A stretch of 47,175 nt of DNA from Acidobacteriota bacterium (GCA_019639215.1 JAHBSH010000001.1:84281-131455), one strand, 5' to 3'; shown: positions 9,316 to 18,088, counted from the first letter of the stretch. The notes: a model not told the origin generated them from the sequence alone. Made by a program: numbers and translations.

Positions 9316-10910
9316 GAACCTGATACCTCCTTTGCCGCACGAAGTCCATGATAAAACGCTTCTTCAAAAAGCGCGATGCCGCTGAGGTCTGTGTGGGCGA
9401 AGTGGATGTTGCTGTATGGTTTCAGGGCTTTTGCTCGGGTTTCTCCGTGGATAAAGCCCGGTGTGGGCGAGATCATTGCGTGGCCCCAACGCATTATGTC
9501 TATGCGGTCGCAAAGTTCGTGAATGTCCGGATGTGCTCGAGCGAGGTCGGTAAGGCAAACATCTGCCAGTTCGCGCCATTCGTAGTTGAATAGTTTTGTC
9601 CGGCCGTCCGGTTCGTGACACATCGGATAATAATACGTCCAAATAGACGGGCCGTGATCGATGCCTTTTTGGTGTGTAGCGTTCACGTAACCAAGCGAAG
9701 GGCTATCATACAAAACATTGTCCCACGCAAGCGGAAAATCGCGCGAGAAACGCGGCTTCGGACGGTCTTTCAACTGCAGGTTTGCCACGAACCACGAGTT
9801 GCTGTGAAACGACCGGGCGTCAAATGGAGCGGCTTCGTTAAAACCGCGAATGACATACGGTGCCGTAAATATAGGCGAGGCGTATATCGCTTTTTCACAA
9901 TGAAAGCCGAGTGTTTCTGCGCCGTCAAAACATACAATATCTACGCCGCTTTCAGTTGGTACAATGGAAACAACTGCTTGCGATCTTAAAGTTTTATCCT
10001 TAACACTCTCGGCAAGATGAGCAACAAACCGTCCGTTGCCTTCAGGAAATGTGATGAACGGCTGAGATTCGCCACCGCTTTTACGAACACGCGAACAGAA
10101 ATAAAAAAGTCCCGCCCAAGCCGATGTTTGATCGAGTTTTAGACCGTAATCGTCGCGGCAAGCGTAATCGCAATACCACAGCAGTCTTTCTGATGTCAGG
10201 CCTTTTTGCCTCAGCCATTCGCCAAACGAGATCTTATCCAGAGCAACAACTTCGGCATCGTCAGAACACAATGCGGATGGAACCACAAAAGCACGTCTGC
10301 CTTTACCATCACGCCAATTTACCCAATGATCTGTATGTTTTTGAAATTCGCTGAATTGACGAATGTCTTCTTCACTTTCGCCCGCATGTAGATAAAGACC
10401 TTCGTACCAACGGCCTTTATAAAAGATTCTTTCCTCAGGCTGACGGCAGAGAAATTCTTCTTTGATGATCACATTGCCGTCTGCCGAACGCCCCTCGGTA
10501 AGCTGCATTTCATCCAGCAGTTCAACCAGTTCGGTATTCTCATGAAAAGGAACCGGCAAATAGTGCGCTCCCCATGGATAGTTGACCGGTTTTCCTTCGC
10601 CGCTTTTTGACGTGCCGCCGACGTCCTTTTCAAGCTCGAGGACGACAATATCCTCTATTCCCTGCTTTGATAATTTCCATGCGGCGGTGAGTCCTGCCAC
10701 TCCTGAACCAACAATAGCGATCTTTACTTGACGCCAATTCTCAGCGGGAACTTCAAACGAACGATCCTCACGCAGAATGTGCCCAAGGCCTACATTTTGG
10801 CCGACAAATTCTCCATCAGGAAACCTATTCGAACCGCCTTCTCGACAAGCCGCCAATGCTAATGGCGCTCCTAGAAATGTCGTCAAAAGCTCTCGACGCG
10901 TCAGTCTCAT
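9312..10910 (-). CDS. Tat-exported FAD-dependent amine oxidase-like lipoprotein
   Basis: A 532-aa flavoprotein. The N-terminus has a twin-arginine motif (LTRRELL), a hydrophobic stretch and the lipobox-like LALAAC (Cys22), so a folded FAD protein is likely exported by Tat and lipid-anchored. The FAD dinucleotide-binding motif is IVGSGVAGLTAAWKL at about residues 66-80, followed by an acidic residue (VLELEKDVGG). The overall shape is that of the flavin-containing amine oxidase/phytoene desaturase superfamily. The ATG overlaps the aminopropyltransferase stop as ATGA with GGAGG just upstream, implying tight coupling. Neighbours suggest an amine or polyamine substrate, which is inference only. 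Confidence 0.85.
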   Translation of the reverse strand: MRLTRRELLTTFLGAPLALAACREGGSNRFPDGEFVGQNVGLGHILREDRSFEVPAENWRQVKIAIVGSGVAGLTAAWKLSKQGIEDIVVLELEKDVGGTSKSGEGKPVNYPWGAHYLPVPFHENTELVELLDEMQLTEGRSADGNVIIKEEFLCRQPEERIFYKGRWYEGLYLHAGESEEDIRQFSEFQKHTDHWVNWRDGKGRRAFVVPSALCSDDAEVVALDKISFGEWLRQKGLTSERLLWYCDYACRDDYGLKLDQTSAWAGLFYFCSRVRKSGGESQPFITFPEGNGRFVAHLAESVKDKTLRSQAVVSIVPTESGVDIVCFDGAETLGFHCEKAIYASPIFTAPYVIRGFNEAAPFDARSFHSNSWFVANLQLKDRPKPRFSRDFPLAWDNVLYDSPSLGYVNATHQKGIDHGPSIWTYYYPMCHEPDGRTKLFNYEWRELADVCLTDLARAHPDIHELCDRIDIMRWGHAMISPTPGFIHGETRAKALKPYSNIHFAHTDLSGIALFEEAFYHGLRAAKEVSGS

Positions 10911-12427
10911 TCAAACCTCCGCCATTCTGTTTCGTAATAGCGAACCAATGCCTGGTTATCCAGACGATTGATCTCTATTTCGTCTGACGGCAGAGTCATA
11001 TCAGAAGGAAAGTCAAAAAGAGAAGCGAAAGAGGTTTGGCTGATGTAATTGAGGTCGATGCCTTCGCGGACATTTTGTGGCGTCTCAAACGGCTGTTGCA
11101 TGACAAGCGCATAGCCCCAAACTCCGAAGCTTGGAACCGTTGTCTGGAATGGTTTTACATTCAAACCTGCTGCCTCTAGTGTTTTTATGATCGACCAGTA
11201 GGAATTGCGAGCATAGAGGGGCGAAGTGCATTGGATGACTGCGGCAGCGTCGGGCCGCAGCTTTGCCTTCAAAAGATTGTAAAATCGTGTTGTATAGAGC
11301 TTTCCAAGAGCAAAATTGTTCGGGTCGGGAAAATCTACGATTGCGATATCAAAGGGTTCAAGCTCATTGTTGTCCAGCCAAACAAAAGCATCCGCGTTTA
11401 TGACCTCGACGCGCGAGTCTTTCATTGAACCTTTATTCAGTTCCATCAATGCCGGCAAAGCTTCGGAAAGACCGGTCATTAACGGGTCTAGATCAACAAG
11501 TGTAACAGATTCTACCGACGGATATTTCAATATCTCGCGAACGGCAAGACCATCACCACCGCCAAGCACGAGTACCCGTTTCGGAGTTCCCTGATATGCG
11601 GCAAAGGCTGGGTGAACAAGCGCTTCGTGGTAACGGTATTCATCAAACGAATTGAATTGAAGATTGCCGTTCAAAAAAAGCGAGTGGCCGAGTTTTCCTC
11701 TCGTGACAACAATGCGCTGATATTGAGAACTTTTTGCATAGACTATCTGATCGGGAAAAAGAGCATCCTCTGCCATCGTGGTAAGGGAGTCTGCCTTAAT
11801 GAAAGCAATACCCAAAAGAACGAGCAGCACAAATCCCTTTACCCTTAGCACGGTCAGATTCTTTTTTATCAGTGGTTCGAGAAGCCATGTTCCCCATATA
11901 CCGACAGCTGCATTGAGCATTCCGAACAGCAAAGACGTTCTGTTCAACCCAAGCTTTGGAACAAGAAATATCGGAAATAGCAGCGATGCCGCCAAAGCAC
12001 CTATATAATCCAGCGCAAGTACACGTGAGACGAGATCTTTGAAATCAAGCTCATCTTTCAAGATTCTCATCAGCAAAGGAATTTCCAGCCCAACCAATGC
12101 TCCGATGACAAACACCATTGAGTACAGAATAACGGCAAAGTAGGAAACGTTGGCAAACGTCAGGAAGAGCAGCGGGGCAGAAAAACCACCGATCAGAGCG
12201 ACGGCCAGTTCTATTTCGACAAATTTAGACGCAAGGTCTTTTTCCAGAAATCCGGAAAGCCACGACCCGACACCCATTGCAAAAAGATATATGCCAATGA
12301 CCAAAGAGAACTGCGTCACCGAATCGCCAAGGACATAACTTGATACCGTGGCAGCAAGAAGTTCGTAGATCAAGCCGCATGTGGCTATGATCACGACATT
12401 CAAAAATAGCAATGGAACTTGCTTCAT
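10907..12427 (-). CDS. Membrane-embedded spermidine synthase-like aminopropyltransferase
   Basis: The first ~215 residues contain about seven membrane helices, and the C-terminal half is an aminopropyltransferase fold. Motifs that fit the family are NLQFNSFDEYRYHEALVHPA, the nucleotide-binding VLVLGGGDGLAVREILKYP with downstream VDLDP, and VDFPDPNNFALGKLY, which keeps the catalytic-type Asp of the usual DSTDP motif. It would transfer aminopropyl groups from decarboxylated AdoMet to an amine, placed at the membrane. I chose the ATG at 12427 (506 aa) because the longer GTG frame to 12475 encodes a dispersed repeat. The ribosome-binding site is weak. It overlaps the flavin oxidase start by 4 nt. 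Confidence 0.88.
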   Translation of the reverse strand: MKQVPLLFLNVVIIATCGLIYELLAATVSSYVLGDSVTQFSLVIGIYLFAMGVGSWLSGFLEKDLASKFVEIELAVALIGGFSAPLLFLTFANVSYFAVILYSMVFVIGALVGLEIPLLMRILKDELDFKDLVSRVLALDYIGALAASLLFPIFLVPKLGLNRTSLLFGMLNAAVGIWGTWLLEPLIKKNLTVLRVKGFVLLVLLGIAFIKADSLTTMAEDALFPDQIVYAKSSQYQRIVVTRGKLGHSLFLNGNLQFNSFDEYRYHEALVHPAFAAYQGTPKRVLVLGGGDGLAVREILKYPSVESVTLVDLDPLMTGLSEALPALMELNKGSMKDSRVEVINADAFVWLDNNELEPFDIAIVDFPDPNNFALGKLYTTRFYNLLKAKLRPDAAAVIQCTSPLYARNSYWSIIKTLEAAGLNVKPFQTTVPSFGVWGYALVMQQPFETPQNVREGIDLNYISQTSFASLFDFPSDMTLPSDEIEINRLDNQALVRYYETEWRRFE

Positions 12428-12452
12428 AAAACCGACGGCCGAGCAGAATAAC

Positions 12453-12475
12453 AGACGCGGGGACACGGCGAACAC
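12453..12475. repeat. Dispersed GAGACGC-type repeat, copy B
   Basis: The segment AGACGCGGGGACACGGCGAA resembles copy A (AGACGCGGAGACACAGAG). It lies in the 87-nt gap between DUF350 and the aminopropyltransferase and, if read through, would give the latter an artificial VSPRL-like N-terminus, as copy A does for the 360-aa protein. Confidence 0.45.
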
Positions 12476-12514
12476 AACTCACCGCTCCACCGCGTCAAAA
12501 AATACTCTTCTGAA

Positions 12515-12769
12515 TTATCCGTGAATAGCGGCCGCAATTATGATCGAGATACCTATCATAATTGCGCCTATTATAATGCCGAGAGCTGTGTTGTGATCTT
12601 CTTCTATCTCGTGATGAATGTCGTAGATCCGGCTTAATATAAAATATGCGACCGTAAAGAAAATAAGTCCGATCACAACAAAAACAAGGGTTGTGACCAA
12701 TATCTCCGCAAGATCGTCAAGTTTCACCACCAAGCCAAGCACAACTGGTGCAATCGTAGAAATCAACAT
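12515..12769 (-). CDS. DUF350 membrane protein, short (single-unit) form
   Basis: An 84-aa protein with two long hydrophobic helices separated by a charged loop (SRIYDIHHEIEEDHNTALG). The helix-loop-helix pattern with an acidic/His loop followed by GIIIGAIMIGISIIIAAAI is what I know from DUF350 (YjfL-like) proteins. Those usually have about 130 aa and two such units, and this one has a single unit. The ATG directly follows the TAA of the 50-aa gene with no spacer. Function is unknown; family members recur with envelope-stress and polyamine genes as far as I recall. Confidence 0.82.
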   Translation of the reverse strand: MLISTIAPVVLGLVVKLDDLAEILVTTLVFVVIGLIFFTVAYFILSRIYDIHHEIEEDHNTALGIIIGAIMIGISIIIAAAIHG

Positions 12770-12922
12770 TTATTTCCCTCCGCGAAATCCTGAATAAATG
12801 AACGGAACGCCCAGACGTGACTGGCTGCCCGAGTTTGCCACTTCCCAACCGAACCACGCTGCGGTCGTATAGAGCAAAACGACCGCTCCGCCAAATAGCA
12901 TATAAAGTGTCTTTTTTATCAT
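12770..12922 (-). CDS. 50-aa single-pass membrane protein between DUF350 and DUF4178
   Basis: A small gene: ATG at 12922, stop at 12770. The peptide begins MIKKTLYMLFGGAVVLLYTT (one membrane helix) and ends VPFIYSGFRGGK with a conserved-looking Gly/Arg tail. An AGGA motif lies about 10 nt upstream of the ATG. The stop TAA touches the ATG of DUF350 (TAAATG), and the preceding DUF4178 gene ends 33 nt before, so operon position argues strongly that it is real. No known family is recognised. Confidence 0.75.
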   Translation of the reverse strand: MIKKTLYMLFGGAVVLLYTTAAWFGWEVANSGSQSRLGVPFIYSGFRGGK

Positions 12923-12955
12923 TTTACAACTTTCCTGAGATCGGCCTTGTCAGAT

Positions 12956-14890
12956 TCAGTCATCATCACCTGTTGAGCCGAACATACTCTCGCTCCACCT
13001 CTTTGATTCAAACGAGATCTTTCGAATCAGGCCCAGAATCGGAAAGATTAGAAGCACGATCAAAGCACATATAAAATTAACCCCGCGGTTAACCCCTTGT
13101 TCAACCCTGAAAGAGATCGGCATTGGCTTCTGCCAGTCTTGCCATGAACCTTCGATTCTCAGAGTGTAGTTGCCGGGCGGCAGCGATGACATCGTGGCAT
13201 CCTGTGTCTGTCCACCCTCTGACCAAGAACCATCGCTATCCACGCCTGTGTAATACTCGATAGGTATATTAACCGATTCAACTTCCTGGCTTTGGTCGTT
13301 TACTAGATCGACATCCAGATCTGCCCACGAGTTGTTCACAGGAGCGCTTGCTGTGATCCTCACATTTCGATTCGCCTTTATTTCAAAGGAATTGCTGAAC
13401 GCTACCTGCGGCTGTGTAGAGTTGGTCATCGGCGGAAGGCTCAACTGCTGGGACACAACAGTAGTGCTGATACCCGTCAAAGGCAAAAGACCTACTGACA
13501 CGAACAATAAAAAAAACAGCGGTAAAAGTCCCCATGTATACGCGAACCGGCCCGTAAAAGGCTGATTAGGAGCAACTGACCATGGCTTGGGGAGTCCTTT
13601 AATACCAAAAGCCTTTTCTATCTCCGCATTGGTCATGTAAACACCTACTGACCAATTTACTTCATTGACCGCTCTCTCCTGCGATAGCATAAGAGGCGCG
13701 GAAACATAGTCTACAGCCCTGACCGATTCACCCTGTGATACTTTCCAGTAAAATTCGCCCGTAACATAATCTACGGTTGCCTTTGCATCCTGAAATATCT
13801 TGAAACTGCGGCCGTTGTATTTTACTGTGCTTCCGGCAACGTAATAACCAGAATTTGTGACATCGGCAGGATTGACCGGCTCGACAAAGTTCCAATGGTT
13901 ATCAGAATGAACGAGCCACCTAAAACCGACCATCGGATTGTAAAGCAAATACTCATGCCAAAAATATTGGATACCTTCAATGGTAACGCTGCGAACCATT
14001 GCGCCGATCACTTTGAATTTTACGTCGCCTGGAAATAGCCCTTCACTACCGATCTTTAACACAAATTTATCCGATGTCGGACATTTGGATATCGAACGCA
14101 GATACTTGAGATTCCCATTATCTACATCAAGCAACGATGAACAGTTCGGGCAGGCCACCCGCTCCGTTTTGTCCGGAGCGATCAATGATAGCGGGCCACC
14201 ACATTGAGGACATCCCATTGCCGCTGCTGTTGTCCGCCGTGCCTCACGCTGAACGGGGCGTGCTGAACCAAGTCCGATCTCATCGAGCGTGACCTGCTTT
14301 CCAACAAAAAGCCAGGGCGGCGAAACGCTGTAATCTATAGTTCCAAAAGCATTGTTTTTGCCGCCTAGGTCAGCATATTGTGTTTGCTCATTTGGAATGA
14401 GCTGGTATGGGATCTCGCCCTCGGCAGCGACAGAGGTCGCAACACCTTTTTCGATAACGGTGAATGGCTCATGTCCGGCAATGGAAGGAATCGCCTCTCC
14501 GGGCTGCAATTCATCATATGACGGTAGCTTGTTCTCTTCAGGAACCGGCTGAAAGAAGGTCATGTAAAATCGGCCTTGCGCTTCAGCCAGCCAGCCGACC
14601 CATCCGTTGGAGAAATTGGCATACCATTCGTCCCAAAAACCGCCAGCTTCGTGGCGTAGTTGGGCTCGGCCGGTCAATTCAAACCGGTTGCCCATATATT
14701 CGCCTTTGAGTCCGAGTTTTAGAGGGGAACTTGAATCTGCGATCTCAGCAACCTTGCCTAAATCCTCAAGAGATCTGTCTGTTCGCGCAACTGCGGAACG
14801 GCAGTATGGACAAACAATTACGAGGGTAGAACCTTTCTTGAATTCTATTGGCGCACCGCAAGACGGACAACCGGCACTTAGAACACTCAC
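12956..14890 (-). CDS. DUF4178 protein with two zinc ribbons and two membrane helices
   Basis: A 644-aa protein. Two CPxC-type zinc ribbons (CPSC/CPYC near residues 8-30 and CPQC/CPNC near 225-250) each precede a DUF4178-like beta domain. The second has IEGIQYFWHEYLLYNP and FRWLVHSDNHWNF, and the first has WDEWYANFSNGWVGWLAEAQG. A hydrophobic helix follows (LLPLFFLLFVSVGLLPL), then a ~110-residue beta-rich segment probably outside the membrane, and a last helix (FICALIVLLIFPILGLI) with a short acidic tail. It starts with GTG overlapping the speD stop (GTGA), so the two are likely coupled. Function is unknown. The topology suggests a sensor or scaffold linking cytoplasm and periplasm. Confidence 0.85.
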   Translation of the reverse strand: MSVLSAGCPSCGAPIEFKKGSTLVIVCPYCRSAVARTDRSLEDLGKVAEIADSSSPLKLGLKGEYMGNRFELTGRAQLRHEAGGFWDEWYANFSNGWVGWLAEAQGRFYMTFFQPVPEENKLPSYDELQPGEAIPSIAGHEPFTVIEKGVATSVAAEGEIPYQLIPNEQTQYADLGGKNNAFGTIDYSVSPPWLFVGKQVTLDEIGLGSARPVQREARRTTAAAMGCPQCGGPLSLIAPDKTERVACPNCSSLLDVDNGNLKYLRSISKCPTSDKFVLKIGSEGLFPGDVKFKVIGAMVRSVTIEGIQYFWHEYLLYNPMVGFRWLVHSDNHWNFVEPVNPADVTNSGYYVAGSTVKYNGRSFKIFQDAKATVDYVTGEFYWKVSQGESVRAVDYVSAPLMLSQERAVNEVNWSVGVYMTNAEIEKAFGIKGLPKPWSVAPNQPFTGRFAYTWGLLPLFFLLFVSVGLLPLTGISTTVVSQQLSLPPMTNSTQPQVAFSNSFEIKANRNVRITASAPVNNSWADLDVDLVNDQSQEVESVNIPIEYYTGVDSDGSWSEGGQTQDATMSSLPPGNYTLRIEGSWQDWQKPMPISFRVEQGVNRGVNFICALIVLLIFPILGLIRKISFESKRWSESMFGSTGDDD

Positions 14891-15279
14891 TGGGCGCCAC
14901 CTCCTGCTGGTTTGGACAACTGGGAATGGGTCTTATTTATGTCGCCACGCTCCAGCCTAGTAACGGTTACGGATTCTGCATTGAGGATTTCGGCAAGCTG
15001 CTCATTCCAATCCCACTCGGGACGTGAGCGGCAACAATAAAGGTTGAACGTAGCCGTCCGGTATTCAGGATATGTATGACATGCAAAGTGAGACTCAGTA
15101 AGAGCGACTATACCCGTAATGCCGCCTTCTCCGTCAAACTTATGCCAAACGGAACCAAGCGAATGAAGCTCAAGTGCCGACGAAATACGATCAAATACCC
15201 CGCGAAGCACTTCTTCGTTTCGGAGCTTCGCCGGGTCGCATCCCTCAGCTTCAATTAACCATTCTGTACCGACGATCAT
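14887..15279 (-). CDS. speD: S-adenosylmethionine decarboxylase proenzyme (class 1B)
   Basis: A 130-aa pyruvoyl-dependent decarboxylase that supplies decarboxylated AdoMet for polyamine synthesis. The self-cleavage motif is LTESHFACHTYPE: Glu62-Ser63 is the processing site (Ser63 becomes pyruvoyl) and His68 follows. Cys83 sits in YCC. These three positions carry the same numbers as the catalytic residues I know from the Thermotoga maritima enzyme. It is the first gene of the leftward string and is coupled by a GTGA overlap to DUF4178. Some SpeD homologues are known to have switched to ornithine or arginine decarboxylation, so the substrate is probable rather than proven. Confidence 0.92.
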   Translation of the reverse strand: MIVGTEWLIEAEGCDPAKLRNEEVLRGVFDRISSALELHSLGSVWHKFDGEGGITGIVALTESHFACHTYPEYRTATFNLYCCRSRPEWDWNEQLAEILNAESVTVTRLERGDINKTHSQLSKPAGGGAQ

Positions 15280-15379
15280 CTTGTTTAAGTAGATCTGCCA
15301 AATTCGCTCAAGGCTGGAACCTCTGGGAACCCGAAGTTATGTTCGAGCGTATTAGTATGAGAACATTAGATGTAGCCCG

Positions 15380-16333
15380 ATGTTGAATATACCCAAATTT
15401 GGCCGATTTGTCATTTTCTCTTTGTTTCTTTGCGCCCTGGTGTCATCCTGTTCCATCGTTTCAAGCCGTCCTGCCGATACTCCTTACGATATGGATGTAT
15501 CAAAGTTTCGCGAACCCGAGATAACCGGCTCAATAGGTTCACGCGAGATACGTGAAAGTAGCGGAGTAGCCGCATCGCGGTGTCAGGAGAATGTCCTGTG
15601 GACACATAATGATTCTGATGACGGTCCGTTCATTTTTGCGTTAGACCCGCAAGGACGCAATCTTGGCACATGGAAAGTAGCAAACAGTGAAAATGTGGAT
15701 TGGGAAGATATTGTAGCCTTCAAGGACGCGGACGGCAGGTGTTATTTACTGATTGCCGACACCGGGAATAATTATCGAAAACGAAACGTTCTAAAAATTT
15801 ACCGTGTCGAGGAGCCATCTGTAACAAACAAGAGTTTGGAAACCAGACGACGCAACTCTCTTGTTACTGAGCCTGCTGAGAACTTTTCATTTTCTTTCGA
15901 AGATGGCGCACATGATGCGGAAACGATTCTTGTCCACCCGGCCAGCGGAAACATCTACCTCGTAACCAAAAATATCACATCAGCTGCCGGTGTTTATAAA
16001 TTGGAACCATTTCACACCACACCTGATCAGACCGCTATAAAGGTTGGCAATATTTCTGTTCCAGCAGTGCCGAACGGTTTGATAACGGGCGGCGACATAT
16101 CTCCTGATGGCAGAAGGGTGACCGTGTGCGATTATTTCGGAGCCTATGAACTTACGTTGCCTGAAAACGCGTCCGATTTTGACAAGATCTGGGAGACTCG
16201 CGCTATCCGCTTTGACATAGGCAAGCGTGCTCAGGGCGAAGCCATAACGTATGCAGATGATGGAAACACGCTTTATGCCACCAGCGAGAAACGGAACTCT
16301 CCAATATACAGGGTCTTTCGCCAGATTGAATAG
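15380..16333 (+). CDS. Predicted lipoprotein with beta-propeller-like repeats
   Basis: A 317-aa protein whose signal peptide ends in lipobox LVSSC, so it is probably lipid-anchored. The body has alternating short beta motifs typical of propellers: ESSGVAASRCQENVLWTHND, WEDIVAFKDADGRCYLLIADTGNN, AETILVHPASGNIYLVTKN and EAITYADDGNTLYATSEK. I do not recognise a specific enzyme; the pattern resembles SdiA-regulated/esterase-like phytase or other calcium-type propeller families. It is divergent from speD across a 100-nt gap in which I see no clear operator. Confidence 0.75.
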   Translation: MLNIPKFGRFVIFSLFLCALVSSCSIVSSRPADTPYDMDVSKFREPEITGSIGSREIRESSGVAASRCQENVLWTHNDSDDGPFIFALDPQGRNLGTWKVANSENVDWEDIVAFKDADGRCYLLIADTGNNYRKRNVLKIYRVEEPSVTNKSLETRRRNSLVTEPAENFSFSFEDGAHDAETILVHPASGNIYLVTKNITSAAGVYKLEPFHTTPDQTAIKVGNISVPAVPNGLITGGDISPDGRRVTVCDYFGAYELTLPENASDFDKIWETRAIRFDIGKRAQGEAITYADDGNTLYATSEKRNSPIYRVFRQIE

Positions 16334-16391
16334 TAAAAACCTGGCCGAAAAATTCCACTGATTATCTTCTGAAAGATCACAGACAAAGAAT

Positions 16392-16433
16392 GAGACCTCT
16401 CTTTCAAGCTTTCGCATTGAAATAGAGGCTCTC
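16392..16433. terminator. Hairpin between convergent genes, likely bidirectional terminator
   Basis: Imperfect inverted arms (GAGACCTCTCTTTCAA against TTGAAATAGAGGCTCTC) pair over 16 positions with one bulge and one mismatch around a 9-nt loop. It lies between the propeller lipoprotein (+) and the GWxTD gene (-). T-runs on both sides are weak. Confidence 0.55.
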
Positions 16434-16465
16434 AAAATTAAACACTACTATTTCCGTGTCTAGTA

Positions 16466-18088
16466 TCAGTTCAATATTCTGAACTTGCCTTTATTCTCGA
16501 TCACTTGCCCTCCGACAAGATCTTTGGTCAGAACTTTGATCTCATAATCACCCGAATCCAGTATTGCAGTCGGCAAAAGACGAGCAAGTGTCAACCGCTG
16601 CCCTGAATCGCTTAAACCGCTCCAATCCTCTTCCTGTTTTAAGACCTCTTTTCCATCCTTCGTCAGAACATATTGAACATCTACTGCGGGCCGCAGAGTG
16701 GTCTGGTCAATGCCTGCATTATAGACCTGCAAATATATACCAACATCCTGACCTTTTTGATAAACACCTTCCAGGTTTGGAATTACCTTTGCTCCGCCTA
16801 TAACAAACATTGCACCGATATCACGTTCGTCTGTCCCGCGAAGTGTTGAGGCCAACACTAAAGATGATGTGGAAAGTGTTTTCTCATCGTATCTCGGCAC
16901 TGCAAACCCCTGATTGATTACTCCGCGATTGCCCGTTTCAACGTCACGAACCACCACATCCACCTTGTATGTTCCGGGTGTGAGAGCCATCGCTTTTTGA
17001 TATACAGATTTTCTATCCTGCGTTGAAGAAAGTTCTTCGGTAGTAGCGTAGGTTGTTATCGCGTCCTCAAAAATGCCTGAGCGTTTACCCGACACAGCTG
17101 TTATCCTACCATATACATTGAGCCTAGCGGTCTCAAGTCCACCCTCATTTTTGAAACTCAATCCTTTGTTTGAGGTCTGAACAGTAAACGTAACAATGAC
17201 CCGATCTTCAGATTGCCGGAAGAAATCTATACGAAGATCAAATGGCAACGGATTATCACTAACGATGCCGCTCGTACCTCCAGCCAATTCTGCAAGATCA
17301 CTGAACTTTGGCTGCGGCGGCCGTTGAAGATCGGTTATCCGCTGCAAGCGTTCAAAAGGCATATCCTGTTGACGCATATAGTTATTCGTCTGGCTGTTCA
17401 GGCCAGAGATACGATCTGCTCTACTCTCGATCCCAAGCTGTTCGTTCAAGGTCATTCCAGCACCAGGAGTATAAAGCAACGCGTCTTTTTCATTAGCGTT
17501 GCGTGCGATGCGGTACTCGCCTGTTCCGGTCGGATCAACGAATTCTATCTCGACACCGCTTCCCACGCCATCAAGATTGCGATAGAACCATATCTCAAAA
17601 GGATATGTGGTCGTTGAGCCGCCGCCTTCATATGAAGGCCGGTCATAAGAACCTCCGGCCGGACGTGATTCTACCGAATCAGGTTTGCCCCATGCTATAT
17701 ATATGCGGCCGCGATCGGTCCTCCATCCGGGAATGCCCGAGGTAAATCGCTCATTGGCATAAGCTATTCTTTCGTAATATTCATCACGATATTCGTTTTC
17801 TTCCGTATCAGGATTGGGATCACGACGGCGCCAAAAGTATTCAATAAAATTTTCCCGTTCCTCGTCGGTCTGAAGCGCTCTAAACGCTTTTTCCTCATCT
17901 TTGGTGATGATGTACTTCACATCTTCATCAAGCCATTTCTTATAGGCACGGTTAAGTTCTTTTGTAACTCTTCTTGCCTGGTCGCTAACATCTTGCCTTG
18001 GCGGATCTTGCGCCGAAATAACTGTTGCCCCGACGCCTAGGATCATTGCAAACAATAAAGCTTTTCCCAAAATATCTGATCTGGACAT
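16466..18088 (-). CDS. GWxTD domain-containing exported protein
   Basis: A 540-aa protein with a signal peptide (ALLFAMILGVGATVISAQ). The N-terminal domain carries RAYKKWLDEDVKYIITKDE, FIEYFWRRRDPNP and the name-giving GWRTD, then RGRIYIAWGKPD. The C-terminal part is beta-rich. GWxTD proteins are, as far as I know, concentrated in Acidobacteriota and some related phyla, and their function is unknown. I chose the ATG at 18088 because AGGAG lies 6 nt upstream; the frame begins at a TTG at 18094. It is one of the better taxonomic clues in the window. Confidence 0.9.
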   Translation of the reverse strand: MSRSDILGKALLFAMILGVGATVISAQDPPRQDVSDQARRVTKELNRAYKKWLDEDVKYIITKDEEKAFRALQTDEERENFIEYFWRRRDPNPDTEENEYRDEYYERIAYANERFTSGIPGWRTDRGRIYIAWGKPDSVESRPAGGSYDRPSYEGGGSTTTYPFEIWFYRNLDGVGSGVEIEFVDPTGTGEYRIARNANEKDALLYTPGAGMTLNEQLGIESRADRISGLNSQTNNYMRQQDMPFERLQRITDLQRPPQPKFSDLAELAGGTSGIVSDNPLPFDLRIDFFRQSEDRVIVTFTVQTSNKGLSFKNEGGLETARLNVYGRITAVSGKRSGIFEDAITTYATTEELSSTQDRKSVYQKAMALTPGTYKVDVVVRDVETGNRGVINQGFAVPRYDEKTLSTSSLVLASTLRGTDERDIGAMFVIGGAKVIPNLEGVYQKGQDVGIYLQVYNAGIDQTTLRPAVDVQYVLTKDGKEVLKQEEDWSGLSDSGQRLTLARLLPTAILDSGDYEIKVLTKDLVGGQVIENKGKFRILN

